In this document: piece by piece, positions 43,790-55,334 of the stretch
Layout of the letters: the number at the start of each line of letters is the position of its first letter
How positions within the stretch are numbered: the first letter of the stretch is position 1
Origin: Cenococcum geophilum 1.58
Lineage: Eukaryota; Ascomycota; Dothideomycetes; Gloniales; Gloniaceae
DNA length: 64,000 nt
NCBI GenBank assembly: GCA_001692895.1
Contig: KV748176.1
Coordinates: 1,860,001 to 1,924,000 of the forward strand
Direction: 5' to 3'
The notes under the pieces: model-generated
Told to the model about the DNA's origin: nothing
What the model saw: the letters and a program-made list of their open reading frames with translations, nothing else
Databases searched by the model: none
Position numbers and translations under genes: made by a program

Positions 43790-46700
43790 CCACCTTTTCA
43801 TGTCCGTCAATGCGTTAATTAAACTATAATCTTATCTGAATCCTTCCGTCTCGCTCTAATATTCTCCCTTAAGTCCTCTAGTTACTTCTCCTTAACTAGC
43901 CGTTCCTTAATATCCACCATTCCAATTATATTAATAAAGCTCTTAAACCTCTACTTAGGCAGGGCCTTCGTAAGTCTATTAGCGATTATCTCCTTCGTCG
44001 CTTTTTATTAAAATAGTACTCGTCTTATTGCGTATTCTTAACGTAACTAGTGTTAATAGATATTGACGTATTAGAGCTTTGTGATCAGCTTTACCGTGTC
44101 TTCTATAATTAATTAGAGTGTCTAGGTATTATTGCAATTAATAATTAAGGGCTCGTTTAGCCTTAACGTTATTACTTTAAGTAGCCTACTAATAAAGATA
44201 GCTTCCTTTGCTATCTGTAATAGGGCTAATAGCTTAGCTTCTGTGCTTAACGTCGTTACTATATCCTGCTTATTTACTCTCTAGGCGATCGGTCCCCCGA
44301 ATAGCTTTATAATATATCCTTATAAGCTCTTTCTATTAATAGAGTTGTCCGTAAATAATGCGTTGCTAGTATAGATAAATAATTGCGCTTTACTTCTACC
44401 GTCTCTTCTATTATCTCGTCCTTTATCGCGTATTCCTTTATCTTTCCTTCTACCGTTTATTCCTTCCTTATTTCCTCTATAGTAGATTACTCTGCTCCTT
44501 ATGCTATATAGGTACTAGATTACTCTATTTACCGCTTAATAGTACTCTTAGCTTAGGTTCTAATTAAACCTTACTAGCCGTAATACTGCAAAAGCAATAT
44601 CTAGACGCGTTATAGTGGCTATATAGAGGACTAAACCTAGTTTTCTCTAATATAGTATTATAGAAGCTAGTAGGGATATAAAATAGACTAATAGGTCTAT
44701 ATTAGGGGACGGACGCATTAAATAGATTAATTAGTAATTAGTAGGGAGGAGTTTTAATTCTGCTATAGGAGTATCTAAAAGACACCCTTTAAGATCTATC
44801 TTATACTAGTTAGCTATCTTCTTAATATAGGGTTCCTAGGATAGCTATAGGAGCCTTTAGCTATAATTATATAGTATATAGATTCCTAGGAACTATTTTA
44901 ACTCGCTAAGGGTACTTATTTAGTATTCCTTACTTAGCTCCTTAATTACTTCTTAAGCTTTCTTCTTATCTATCTTTTGGTAGTAGAAGACAATATCATT
45001 AACATAGAAGAAGACGACTATTTTACCTTTTAGCATAACGTACGGCTCTTAAGGAACCTCTTTAAAACCTAATTTATTTAACGAGCTTGTAAGATTCTTT
45101 TGCTGTAATAGAGGGGATCGTTATAGTCTATAAAAGGCTTTTCTTAAACGTAGTACTTTGTCTATCTTTCCTTTACTAAACCCTAGCAGTAGCTTTATAT
45201 AGATAACCTTATTAAGATTATAATAGACAAACGCGTTAACTATATCTATTTATATCGTCTCTAGGTCAAATCTTACAGTAATTACCATTAGGGTCTGAAA
45301 GGTTGTACTTACTAATATAGTAGCTCTTATAGGTAGGTCTCCTGGGGCCTATTAATTTCTATATACTACTAAGCGTGCCTTATATTTCTGGAGGAATTTA
45401 TACTTATTTATCTTATAGACAAACACCCACATTAAGCTAAGGACCTACTGTCCCTTTACATACTTCCTATCTATTTCTTAAAATAACCTCATTTAATAAT
45501 AAGATTGGAGGTAGGCTCGTTAAGCCTCTTAGAAGTAATCTTAAAGAGGATGTGTATTAAGGTCCTAGATTAACTTAGGTAGAGGAGGTAGGTTCTTTCT
45601 CTATAGTCTAATATTATATATTCTACCTGACTTTAGCTTGCTGTTATTAAGTTAACTATTAAGGTTAAACTTCCTTCCTGCTAAGAAGGCGCTATAATAG
45701 GCTAAAGTAATCCTTTTAGTAACAAAGTCTTTAAACCTATTATTACTGGCTTCCTTAAATAAATCTTTAACTAAGTCGTTAAACACCCCCTAAGTATTAA
45801 ACCCGTCTCCTATTCGTTAGATAATGTCCTAATCTTATATATCTGACTTTATAGGATACTTGACGTAAAAGGTATATAAAGATTCTTTGTCTTCTTCTAT
45901 TAGAGGTGGCGTATAATACGCGTCTTTAAGGGCTCTTATAAGCTTAAGATTAGCTAACTTATTAAAGGTTCGCACTGGCTTATTATTGGCGTCGTCGTCT
46001 TCCTCTTAAATTAACGGTTTAAATACTTCTTTATTATCTTCTAGAAGGACCTTATTCTTAGTCTTAATATTAGGTAGTTAAATCTTCTTAATTAGCATAT
46101 CTAATTCAGCGTATAGATCCTCTAAGATGTCTATTTACTTGCCGTTAAAGAATGTCTTTTTATTGAAAATAACGTCCCTAGTAAAGATAATAATACCTTT
46201 ATATGGGATCTAGATCCTATAGATATTAGTAAAGTTATAGCTAATAAGGTAGCTAATATGGGCTTACAGATCTAGTTTGCTTAGCCTTTTCTTCTTTAGC
46301 TAGGCGTCTAACGTTATCGCGTACGCCCTATAGCCGTAGGCTTTTAGGTGCGCTAGTTATGGTTTTCTTAATCTCCTATTAGCTAGGAAGGTATAGAACC
46401 TCTTATATAGCAATTTCTATCTATTGCTTTCCTGTGGCGTTTAATCTCGAAGGTAGACTATATAGTTAACTATCTCGTTCCATAGATTATATAGTAAATT
46501 AGCAGTAATTTTTATTACTTGTACTCTCTTAATAATTACACCCCCTAAGCGTTTAGCGATACTGTTCTAAGCTTAAGTATATAGCGCCAAAGGCTTAAAT
46601 ATAATCCCTTAAGTCCGTAGCTATTTAAAGGTTCTTTTTCTCCCTAGCTTATTATCTAATCTAATAGTATTAACTTTAAGGTTATACCTTAGACAAATCC

Positions 46701-48702
46701 ACTAGATAAAATCTTTAAGCACTTATAGTGTCTCCTTCTCCTTACTATATGTCGTTATAAAATACGAGAAGGATCTTCCTAAGTAGGTATTATAGATAAG
46801 TATAACTTATATAAATCTAGTATGCGCTTTTTTAAGGTTAGTTTAGTTAATATAGAGGTTAAGATAGGGTTTATTAATTTTTTATTTTAAAAACCTTTAT
46901 GAGACCTAACGCTTAATTTTAGCGAGACTATAGTATTAACATTCTATCGTTATAGCGCCTTAAAGCTTAACTCCTAGGGTGTTAATACCTAAATAATAAA
47001 GGCTTATAGGTCCTAGATAACCTAGACGCAGATACTATAGTTATATATTACCTTTTGCATCTAGATAAATATCTCTTAATAATACTCTGCGCTTTCGTTA
47101 GCGGCGTAGCAGTTAGCTTATATTAAATACTAATAGACTTCTTAGTCGGACGTACTTAATAGTCTGTTATCCGTAATATTCTTCTATTTAATATAGGATT
47201 GTATTATCCTTCTGAACTAGAAGGTTGTTATCTCCTTTATTGTCCTAGTAATACCTTTATTTTTAAAGTAGATAAAACAACACTAGATTTGTATTAAAGT
47301 CCGTATAAAAGGCAACGTCCTTAAGTTATAGGGTTCCCTTACTCTTGTCTGGTTTTATAACTTAGATAATAACGTCGCTATAGCCTAGTATAGGCACTTC
47401 TAAGCTGCCGGCGATAATATATTTGTGTCTTAGAGCTTTCCTAAAGTTATAGAAATAAGGTAAGTTATTAAAGATATAGAGAGTGGTTCCTAAGTTAAGA
47501 ATAGTTAATAGCTTTAGTAGATGGAGTTAACCGGTATAAAACGATTCTAGAAATATCGCATTAGCTTTTCCCTTAATCTTAACTTCCTAACTCTCGTCCT
47601 ATTATTATTAAGCCTTATCTTCTTATTCTTTAAGTCTAATCTTTATAACTTAGTTAGTAAGATCCTTATTCTTTTCTACATTCTTTAATACCCTATTAAT
47701 GCGAGTATCTCTAATTATAACTCCTATAGGTCTCTTATCTTTAAATAAATACTAATAGTTCTAAATAGAATGTCCTCGTATTCCGCACGCTAAGCACTTA
47801 GGTATTAGCTTCTTATAGGACGTCTCTTTACCCACTAGTATCCTAGCTCTCTTTAAGCGTCTATTATATACTAAGGTTTTTCCTCTCTATAAACCTTTAG
47901 TAGTATTAAAGTAATCCTTAATGGCTTGCTCTGCGAAGTCTGCATTAAAGGTACTCCCTCTTATAGTAGTATTAGCTTTCTTTAAGGGTGTTCTAAGTCC
48001 TTCTTGCAGCTCCTTTATTACTCTACGGTATTTGGAAGACCTTAACTTCTAAGGGTTATTTAACTTAGTAGTGTACTTTATATAGTAGGCGTCGCTAAAC
48101 GGTTAAATAACTTCTGCTAATTCTTAAAGCCAGATTTCATTAGACATTTAGGGTATTTTATACTTCTCTCCTAGTAATATTGCATGTTCCCATTAATCTA
48201 GCCACTGATTTAATTTTAATAAGTGTTTAAACCCCTTAAGAGCTTCCGTGTACTAGTGTTGTACATTTTTCCTAATAAATAATAAGGTAGGTTCTATATT
48301 CTTCTTTAACTAAGATAGCTATTCCTTAACTGTAAGAGAAGGGTTAAGTAGTAGCTTCTTTTAAATTGATACTGTAGACGTAATCTAGGTGCAGATCTGT
48401 TAAAGACGATCTTCCTGTCTTAGGAAATACTTTATGTCCTAGTCGTAGTATCGTCTGCTATTATTGTACGCTTTCTGCTAATTTGTTAACAGCTCTAAGT
48501 ATAAGGTTGCGTTCTTATTAAAATCTATAACTTCTAGATGGGGTGGTTCTTGTAGTAGACCTCGTTGAGGTACTATATTATCTGGGTTAATATGGGCTTA
48601 AATTCGCTAATCTACGAGGGCTTGGAGTTGCTATAGCCATTACTCCCAGTCTTCTGGTTTATTGAGGATGATCGTAGTTAATAAACTTGTTGGTGGAGTC
48701 AT
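43790..48702 (-). pseudogene. Copia gag-pol polyprotein (degenerate)
   Basis: Minus-strand ATG at 48702: MTPPTSLLTTIILNKPEDWE, then ALVDRIAHINPDNIVP, the start of a Copia Gag. The zinc knuckle at ~47800-47757 reads CLACGIRGHSIQNY (CX2CX4HX4C; last Cys now Tyr). The integrase-tail block at ~46260-46080 reads IGYLVSYNFTNIYRI and IPYKGIIIFTRDVIFNKKTF, diagnostic for Copia. The RT box at 45006-44995 reads FFYVNDIVF (family YVDD). RNase H lies at ~44500-43800. Stops are TAA/TAG. Length and order fit a Ty1/Copia polyprotein; inactive. Confidence 0.9.
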
Positions 48703-48971
48703 TTGACTAATAGGCAAAGGAGGAATTAAGATGGTATTTTGTTGTTAGGATCGTCCTTATTATCAAGATCATCCTTATTAATTGAGGTGGAGTCTTATAA
48801 AATCCCGTGGAATCTCGTGGAATCTCGTCCTGTGACAATTAAGGTAGTATTTCTATCAGAGTCTGCGTCCTATAACGATAAGGTATTAGGGTCTAACGAT
48901 GAGGTAGAATTTCTTTAAATAATTAAGTAATAGCTGAAAAGCTTCTTGTGTTGGCGGACCAGGCTTATAAC

Positions 48972-49155
48972 TATCAGATAGTGCATATAGAGCTCTTTAT
49001 TAATAAAATGGGTTAATTAATTAATAATCTTAGTCTTGACCTTGATGGTTGTCTTGACCCTTAGGCCCCTTAGGCTCTAAGCTACAATAGAGAGGTGTAC
49101 ACTTGCACGTGACTTGTATATATCCTACGCCACATAGAATATAGATTATCTGACA
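48972..49155 (-). repeat. Copia 5' LTR (184 bp)
   Basis: Plus-strand text TATCAGATAGTGCATATAGA to GATTATCTGACA. The internal sequence next to it (minus) is GTTATAAGCCTGGTCCGCC, in the position of a primer-binding site; I cannot assign the tRNA. Confidence 0.93.
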
Positions 49156-52069
49156 ATAATACCTATTAATATTAAAAGTATACTAAATTATAGAGAAAAT
49201 CCTACTCTATAAGTTATAAGATCCTTAGCTTCTTATATCCACGCAACGTTAAGAGAAAGTTATTATAGTAAAGGCTATAATTCCACCTCTATACCACTAG
49301 GCCATATAGTAACCACTAATACTAAACGCTTATGCCTACGCCGCCCGCCCTCTTTATAAGTAGCAGATATCCTATCTACTAGTTAGATAAAGATATTAAA
49401 GAAAGAAAAAGTTAATATTATTAAAGACCTTCTATAAAAACGGAGTTAGTCTTTTTAAAGACTAGTTTTTAAGTGCTTAAAAAGCGAGAATAGGCATAAA
49501 GGTAATAAAAAGAAGAAAAAAGTAAGGGATCTACTTATTACTTTATTAAAGGATAAGAAAATATAAGAAGAACTTATTAATACGCCTAATACTTATACGA
49601 CACTAGTAACCTATACTATCTACTATATCTAAAAAGAGCTTTGCCGACTATAGTTATAATATAGTCCCTTTAACATATAGACTCTAGATATAGAGTTTAA
49701 GGATATTAACCTTAAGAATGCAGCTAAGTTTGTTTAGTAGTATAGTCTACTACTATTCTAGCTTATTAGGAGGATATCTATACTAAATAAAGAGGAATAT
49801 AGTTAGGATCTATACGGCGGATATATAGTTATAGTTACCTCTATATTCCTATTAGGGTTTACCTAAAACTCTATAAACGGGTTTACCCGTTTACTTAGTT
49901 TATATCTTTTGGTACTTAGTATAAAGCGCTATATACTATTTTTCTTACATAGCCTTAGTCTAATTAATAGTTATATAACTTCTAGCGCTAATAACCTTTA
50001 AGAAACTAATTAAGTCTTTATCTATTTATAATAACTTTAATTATTACTAAAAGACTTAATATTAGATTATTGGTAGGACTAGTGGGATTAATTTATATAC
50101 TACTAGAAAAATCTTCCGTAAAGTATATATGTCTAAAAGGGACCTTAAGCAGTTAATATTAAACAATACTTGCTAACTTAAGCTAAATAAGGTTATTAAT
50201 ATAGCTAGAAATAAGTTTAATAACCTTTATAAGCAGATATTTATAAGTTTTATTACGGACGCCATTTAATATATATATTTTACTGCGGTTAATAGTATAT
50301 TTAACTCTAACGCAGATATTAAATATCCGTATATATTAGTAGTTAATATTCTACCTTATAGAAGGATAGAGTATATAACTATAGGGCCTATTCTTAATAG
50401 TGAAGCTTCTATTAATAGTAACTATCGTATAATAAAGAATATATTTCTAGACTAACCACAGTATAATTATAAAACTGTTTTTAACGACTGGCTATTCTTA
50501 GTATATAAAGATTAGAAAACTATAAAGCTTATCTAATTATATAAAGAGGAGCGAGTTAAGGTAGAAGGTGCATATAATAGCTAAAAGTAGGTGTTGCCTA
50601 TTCTAGGGCTATAGTATATACGATTAAACTTCCTATATATAGTTATACGTACATTATATAGGGGTAAGGAAGCCGCGCAGCAGTTTTTAGCGCTTTACGC
50701 CTATATTAACTATTTAGGATAGCGCAATATTTCTAGGAAAAAGACTCTATTTTATTATATAGAAGAGCTAATTCTCTAAAGCTTTAATACTTATATTATT
50801 ATATTATTCCTACTCTATATCTACAATAAGTATAATATTAAGGTAGATAGTAAGGCTGAGTAATATATATAAAACCTATCTTTATAGCAATTTCTAAAGT
50901 ATATTAAGGATATCTATACAGCGGCTTTTTTAAGAGATATATACCGTAATACAAATTAGCGCACGTTTAATTATTTAGAGCTACCTACTAACGTATATTA
51001 GCTAGCGGCAACGTTATCCTCTATAGGTATATTAAGCCCCGCCGCTAATAACTATAATAGGGAGTTTTTTTAAAATTATATCCGGTTTCTATAGGTTATT
51101 AATACTTATAAGCTTCTAAAATACGCTTTTCAGTATATGGATATTGGACTACTAAAGTATATAATCCTCTACCTGTGCTTATACACTACTAGAAGCTTAT
51201 TAAAGAACTATACATATAATATACTAATCCTATAGTAGCTAGTTAGAATAAGCGCTTATAATCTAGTGCTTTAACGGGCTATGCTTACTAATAGTTTAGT
51301 TAACCTCTAAGGGCGGCTAGATAGCTTCTTTAAAACGGATCGCCTTAACAAACTGCTAAATCTTTAACTTAAAGAGTTGCTTTAGACGTATAGAAATTTA
51401 ACGTTTAGTATAGACGAGCTATTTAAATAGAGTATTCTTATAATAAGTTACTCTAGCGCGCTCTGCGATATTTTTAAGCGTATATTTAGCGAACGTATAA
51501 ATAGCGAATATACGACTAAGTCTCTAGCGCTAGATATCCGCTATCTTGCAAATTAGATTAGGAACGATTTAATTATATAATATACGTGGCACTTAGTGGA
51601 TTTTAAGGCTCCTTCGCTTCTATAGCGTGGATATAAGAAACTCGCAAAGGATAGTATAAATATATTTAACGCCTTTCTATTAACTACAGCCGGGTTGCTA
51701 TTTAATCCCCTTATATATAGCTTTGGTAATACTAATAAGAATATAATAGTATTAGAAGAAGCTACTAAATATATTTATATAGTTTATTGTCCTAACGTTA
51801 TACCTAATATATATAATAGTTAGTATATAAGTTGCTTAATAAATGCTAAGAGTAATAGTAATATATTGTTTTAATTGCGGATATACTTCTATTATGCGTT
51901 AGTGTATATAAGATGTTAGGTTTAAGGCATCTACTATTCTTTAACTTGGATTAGAGCGGCTCTTATAAGGTAGCATTACTAATTTTAATATACGGACGTC
52001 TTATATTAGCGGTTTACTATATAACCCTTATAAGGACAAATTTAATAAGGCTATAGATAATATACTAGA
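49156..52069 (+). pseudogene. Large DUF6589-like relic protein (about 970 codons visible)
   Basis: A plus-strand frame from the Copia edge runs, with TAA/TAG at Gln/Trp positions and one 1-base shift near 49985-50010, to Gypsy-B4. Text in order: FKCLKSENRHKGNKKKKKVR, DLLITLLKDKKI, GGYIVIVTSIFLLGF, IKRYILFFLHSLSLINSYI, then SIYNNFNYY and GINLYTTRKI (family pattern YDN-x-N...TxGK), FLVYKDKTIKLI (family GDQ-T), VLPILGLYIRLNFLYIVIRT, MDIGLLKYIILYLC, RAMLTNSLVNLQGRLDSFFK, TDRLNKLLNL, LALDIRYLA. From memory this order fits DUF6589, an uncharacterised family abundant in fungi. Because RIP needs duplicated DNA, this gene was repetitive. The C-terminus is cut by Gypsy-B4. Confidence 0.65.
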
Positions 52070-52406
52070 TGTTACGGGACACTCCCGTAATACCTTATAT
52101 ACGTCCACCTGTTTCTACTAACTTAGTAACTAAAGACGGCAATCTAACGGTAATCTATTACATTCTGCTATATTCCGCTAAGTTCTACTAAATTCTACTA
52201 AGTTCTGCTAGGACTACTTCCTAAATCCTATTCTACTTCGTATATATATTAACTAAGTAACCAAGCTAATAATATATACCCTTTCTTCCCGTTTTTCTAC
52301 CTTCTTTCCTTATATAACGTCTTAACTTTATTATATAGTTTATATACATAGCTTAATAATATCTACTTTACTATATATTATTGCCGCTTATACTTACTCC
52401 ATAACA
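52070..52406 (+). repeat. Gypsy-B4 5' LTR (337 bp)
   Basis: Same ends and internal words as the B1-B3 LTRs; shorter through loss of repeat units in the CTAAGTTCTA region. Confidence 0.9.
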
Positions 52407-52439
52407 CTATATTACGTTAAACTTATACCCTATACCGCC

Positions 52440-53820
52440 GCGCCTAGCATATAGAATAACCTAAAAGCCCCTATATCTATAAAAGACCTATAAACTATAT
52501 TTACTAAATAAATAAAGAGCCTATAATAGGCCTTTATAAAAACACTTGCCCGTTAAGAAGCCTAATATTATAAGTTAATTAAATCTCTAAAAAAAGAAAT
52601 TAAAGAGATCTGCCGAAACCTACCATCTGCTATACTACCACCCCTACTTATCCCTACCGGTATTAACCTATAAATATTAGGTAGAAAGAGCGTGTCTAAA
52701 ACTGGCTCCTTAACCCCAAATTCGCTAATTAGTTCCTTTATAAAGAAGCTAACTAAATATCTTTCTAATCCTCCCGCTTATTTAGCCAAAAGGAGTAAAC
52801 TACGCTCCTTTCTTAACTAACTTAAAAACAAGCTAAATAGTAATATTAATCGCTACCCTACTCCCGACGGTTAGCTATATTACACTATAAGCCGCCTAAT
52901 AAAAGACGCCGCAGAAACTATATACCCGTTTTAGCCGAACACTATAAAAGAGCTAGTTGCTATACTTAAAGCCTCTTATAGCAACTCTAACTAAATTGCT
53001 ACTATATAAAGGAAACTAAATAGGATAATATAAGGCTTTAAAAACTTCTCATTATACTTTACTAAGTTCTACTACTACGCTAAAGAGACTAAATAGAATA
53101 AATCTGCTTTAATTAACCGCCTAGTAGAATCCTTAAACCCTAAATTAAAAGTATCTCTTATAGGAGTTAAACTGCTAAATACTATTACTACTTACGCTAA
53201 TATTATTAATGGCTTATATAACGATATACTACGCCTCGCCCTAAAATATACACCTTAATACTCTACCCCTTAACCGCCTAAAACCCATAAGGACCTAGAC
53301 GCTATAGATATTAATACTAGGACTCTCTCTTACACCTTAAAAGGATTTACTAAATATAAATAACGCGTTAACTATAGCCTCTATTGTAAGTGCGGAAGCG
53401 ACGCTTATATCTTAAGCTACTACTCTATCTCACTACCCTAAATATATATATAAATAACTGGTATAAGTAGTATACCACTATTCTAAATATATAAACGGAT
53501 AATTAATATAAGTAACTAGTCGCCTTAAATAAGCCCTATCTACTAACCCTAATTATTATCTAGCTCTAACTTACTATTTAGTAACCACTACTAATAAGGA
53601 CAAAGCTATAACTAATATGCTATAAAAAGCCCGCCCTAGTTACCTCTAAAAGAAAGGACCTAGAGTTAAGTCGCTCTCTAAAATAGCTCTGCCTTAGGAT
53701 CTTATTAAATGCTTTAGATATTATAAACTCTAACTTTTAGGACCATAGTATAACTATTAATTGCCGCCTTTAGCAGAATAATTAATAGGCTAATACTTAA
53801 GTTCTAATTAATATAGGAGC
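52440..53820 (+). pseudogene. Gypsy-B4 gag (degenerate)
   Basis: Colinear with the Gag of B2: a block matching NPKAPIS-type text near 52460, the KKEIKEI region near 52590 and the knuckle region near 53390 (LYCKCGSDAYIL, CX2C kept, His changed to Tyr). It lacks the 238-bp insert of B2 and so provides the empty site for it. Stops are TAA/TAG. Broken at T3. Confidence 0.8.
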
Positions 53821-53822
53821 TA

Positions 53823-54377
53823 TATTAGGATTTTTTTAGCACGTTGTTATAGCCGAAATTTAGGGTCTGCTTAACTCGCTTAAGTTATTATTTTAGTAAC
53901 TTGCGGCTATTTATAACAAATTACTATAAATATATAGGCTACTTGTGCAAATCGCCGCAAATTACTAAACCCTAATTTTCGGCCGCAATAAAAATACTAT
54001 AAAAGCTCTGTATAAAGCTTTGCGTATAAAGGCTCTATATAAGGCTTTATATAAAGCTTTGCACAAGGCTTTATATAAGGCTCTATACAAAGCTCTATAT
54101 ATAAATGCTCTATATAAGGCTCTACATAAAGCTTTGTATAAAGCTCTATATAAAGCTTTACACGAGGCTCTATACGGAGCTTTGTATAAGGCTTTATACA
54201 GAGCTTTATACAAGGCTCTATACGGAGCTCTATATAAAGCTCTATATAAAGCTCTATATAAAGCTCTAGATAAGGCTCTATATAAGGCTTTAGATAAAGC
54301 TCTATATAAAGCTCTATATAAGGCTTTAGACAAAGCTCTATATAAAGCTCTATATAAAGCCTTTATATATATATGTA
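53823..54377. mobile_element. T3: T-family element, left end present, right part cut
   Basis: After TA (53821-53822) it starts TATTAGGATTTTTTTAGCAC, the RIPped TIR, then the GCCGCAAATT region and a 12-bp array. After the array the text CTTTATATATATA matches the T2 exit (AAAGCCTTTATGTATGCG) for a few bases and then changes to unrelated sequence at ~54378. Confidence 0.8.
54003..54366. repeat. T3 12-bp minisatellite (CTCTATATAAAG)n
   Basis: About 30 copies, more heavily RIPped than in T1, T2 or T4: CACGAAG has become TATAAAG. The 159- and 216-codon frames across it are artefacts of the 12-bp unit. Confidence 0.92.
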
Positions 54378-54942
54378 AACCTTTTACCACACATACAACC
54401 TTACTAAAAGGTAGCGCCGCACTTCCAAACTTACGCATACCCATCTTACTGTTAAAAACAATTGATTTTCTAACTCTTAAGACCCAATTCCTACTACTTA
54501 CTAAGTTAGAGGTGGATTTATTTGCCTTTTTACCCCTTTTATCCGAAGAGAAAATTCTTTTAAGGGTGGTCCTAGCTTATAAGCGAGGCAGGGGTAGGAA
54601 TACTAAAACTATTAAACATAGACTTTTCCTAGGGTTTTCTTCTATAGAAAGTAAATGCCTAATAAAATAGGGGGTGTAGGTACTTTTCTATATCTCTTTT
54701 AGTTAGATTTTCTCTAAAGAGGAGGAGGATTGCCTTTAGGGCTTTTCTGCTAGTAAAAGCCTAACAAGTCCTTTTTTTAGTAGTTTTTTCTTCTTATAAG
54801 GGCGCGAAGAGACTTTAGGGAAGATTTGAAGGAATAATATAAATTCTATCTAAATCTAAGAGTATATAGCTCTCGCTAAGAACAAGACATTACGTAAAGA
54901 AGAGAAGGGAATAACAAGAGAATTATATAATTAAATAGTTAG
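54378..54942 (-). repeat. Probable outer part of the Gypsy-D 3' LTR
   Basis: Lies between T3 and Gypsy-B3. Because the B3 target duplication (GTTAG/GTTAA) joins 54942 to 60864, this stretch is contiguous with the LTR piece 60864-61020 that abuts the Gypsy-D PPT. TGTAA at 54378 could be the outer end (an LTR starting TGTAATGGGAC on the minus strand should end TTACA). No gene is seen; the plus-strand frame to 54670 is an extension of the T3 array. Confidence 0.5.
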
Positions 54943-55300
54943 TGTCACGGGACACCCCCGTAACACCTTATACACATCCACCTATTTCCACCAACTTAGC
55001 AACTAAAGACTGACCACGAGACGACAATTTGCGGCAATCTGACAGCAATCTGCTATATTCTACTATATTCCGCCAAGTTCCACTAAATCCTACTAAGTTC
55101 TGCCAGGACTACTACCTAAATCCTATTCTACTCCGTGTACGTGTTGATTAAGCAACTAAGCTAACAATATATACCCTTTCTTCCCGTTTTCCTGCCTTCT
55201 CTCCTTATATAACGTCTTAACTTCTTATACAGTTTATATATATAGCTTAATAATATCTACCTTGCTATATATTATCGCCGTTTATACTTACTCCGTAACA
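54943..55300 (+). repeat. Gypsy-B3 5' LTR (358 bp)
   Basis: Starts TGTCACGGGACACCCCCGTA, the least mutated start of the family, and ends CTTACTCCGTAACA. Confidence 0.93.
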
Positions 55301-55334
55301 CTACGTTACGTTAACCTTATATACTACCTCCAAA

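Larger units (their letters stand above)
43568..49155 (-). mobile_element. Ty1/Copia element, complete, minus strand (5588 bp)
   Basis: LTRs 43568-43752 (185 bp) and 48972-49155 (184 bp) begin TGTCAGATA and end TATCTGACA. Perfect target duplication ATAAT (43563-43567, 49156-49160). On the minus strand the order is gag, protease, integrase, RT, RNase H, the Copia order. It interrupts the plus-strand DUF6589-like frame, which is continuous again when Copia is removed. Confidence 0.95.
52070..53822 (+). mobile_element. Gypsy-B4: 5' part of a plus-strand copy, broken by T3
   Basis: The left LTR is 52070-52406 (337 bp; TGTTACGGGACACTCCCGTA to CTTACTCCATAACA). The internal domain is colinear with B2 through gag to the start of protease (ATTAATATAGGAGC) and stops at T3. 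The left flank CTAGA (52065-52069) is the expected target copy. The remaining ~4 kb must lie right of the window if the nesting model is right, or has been deleted. Confidence 0.9.
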
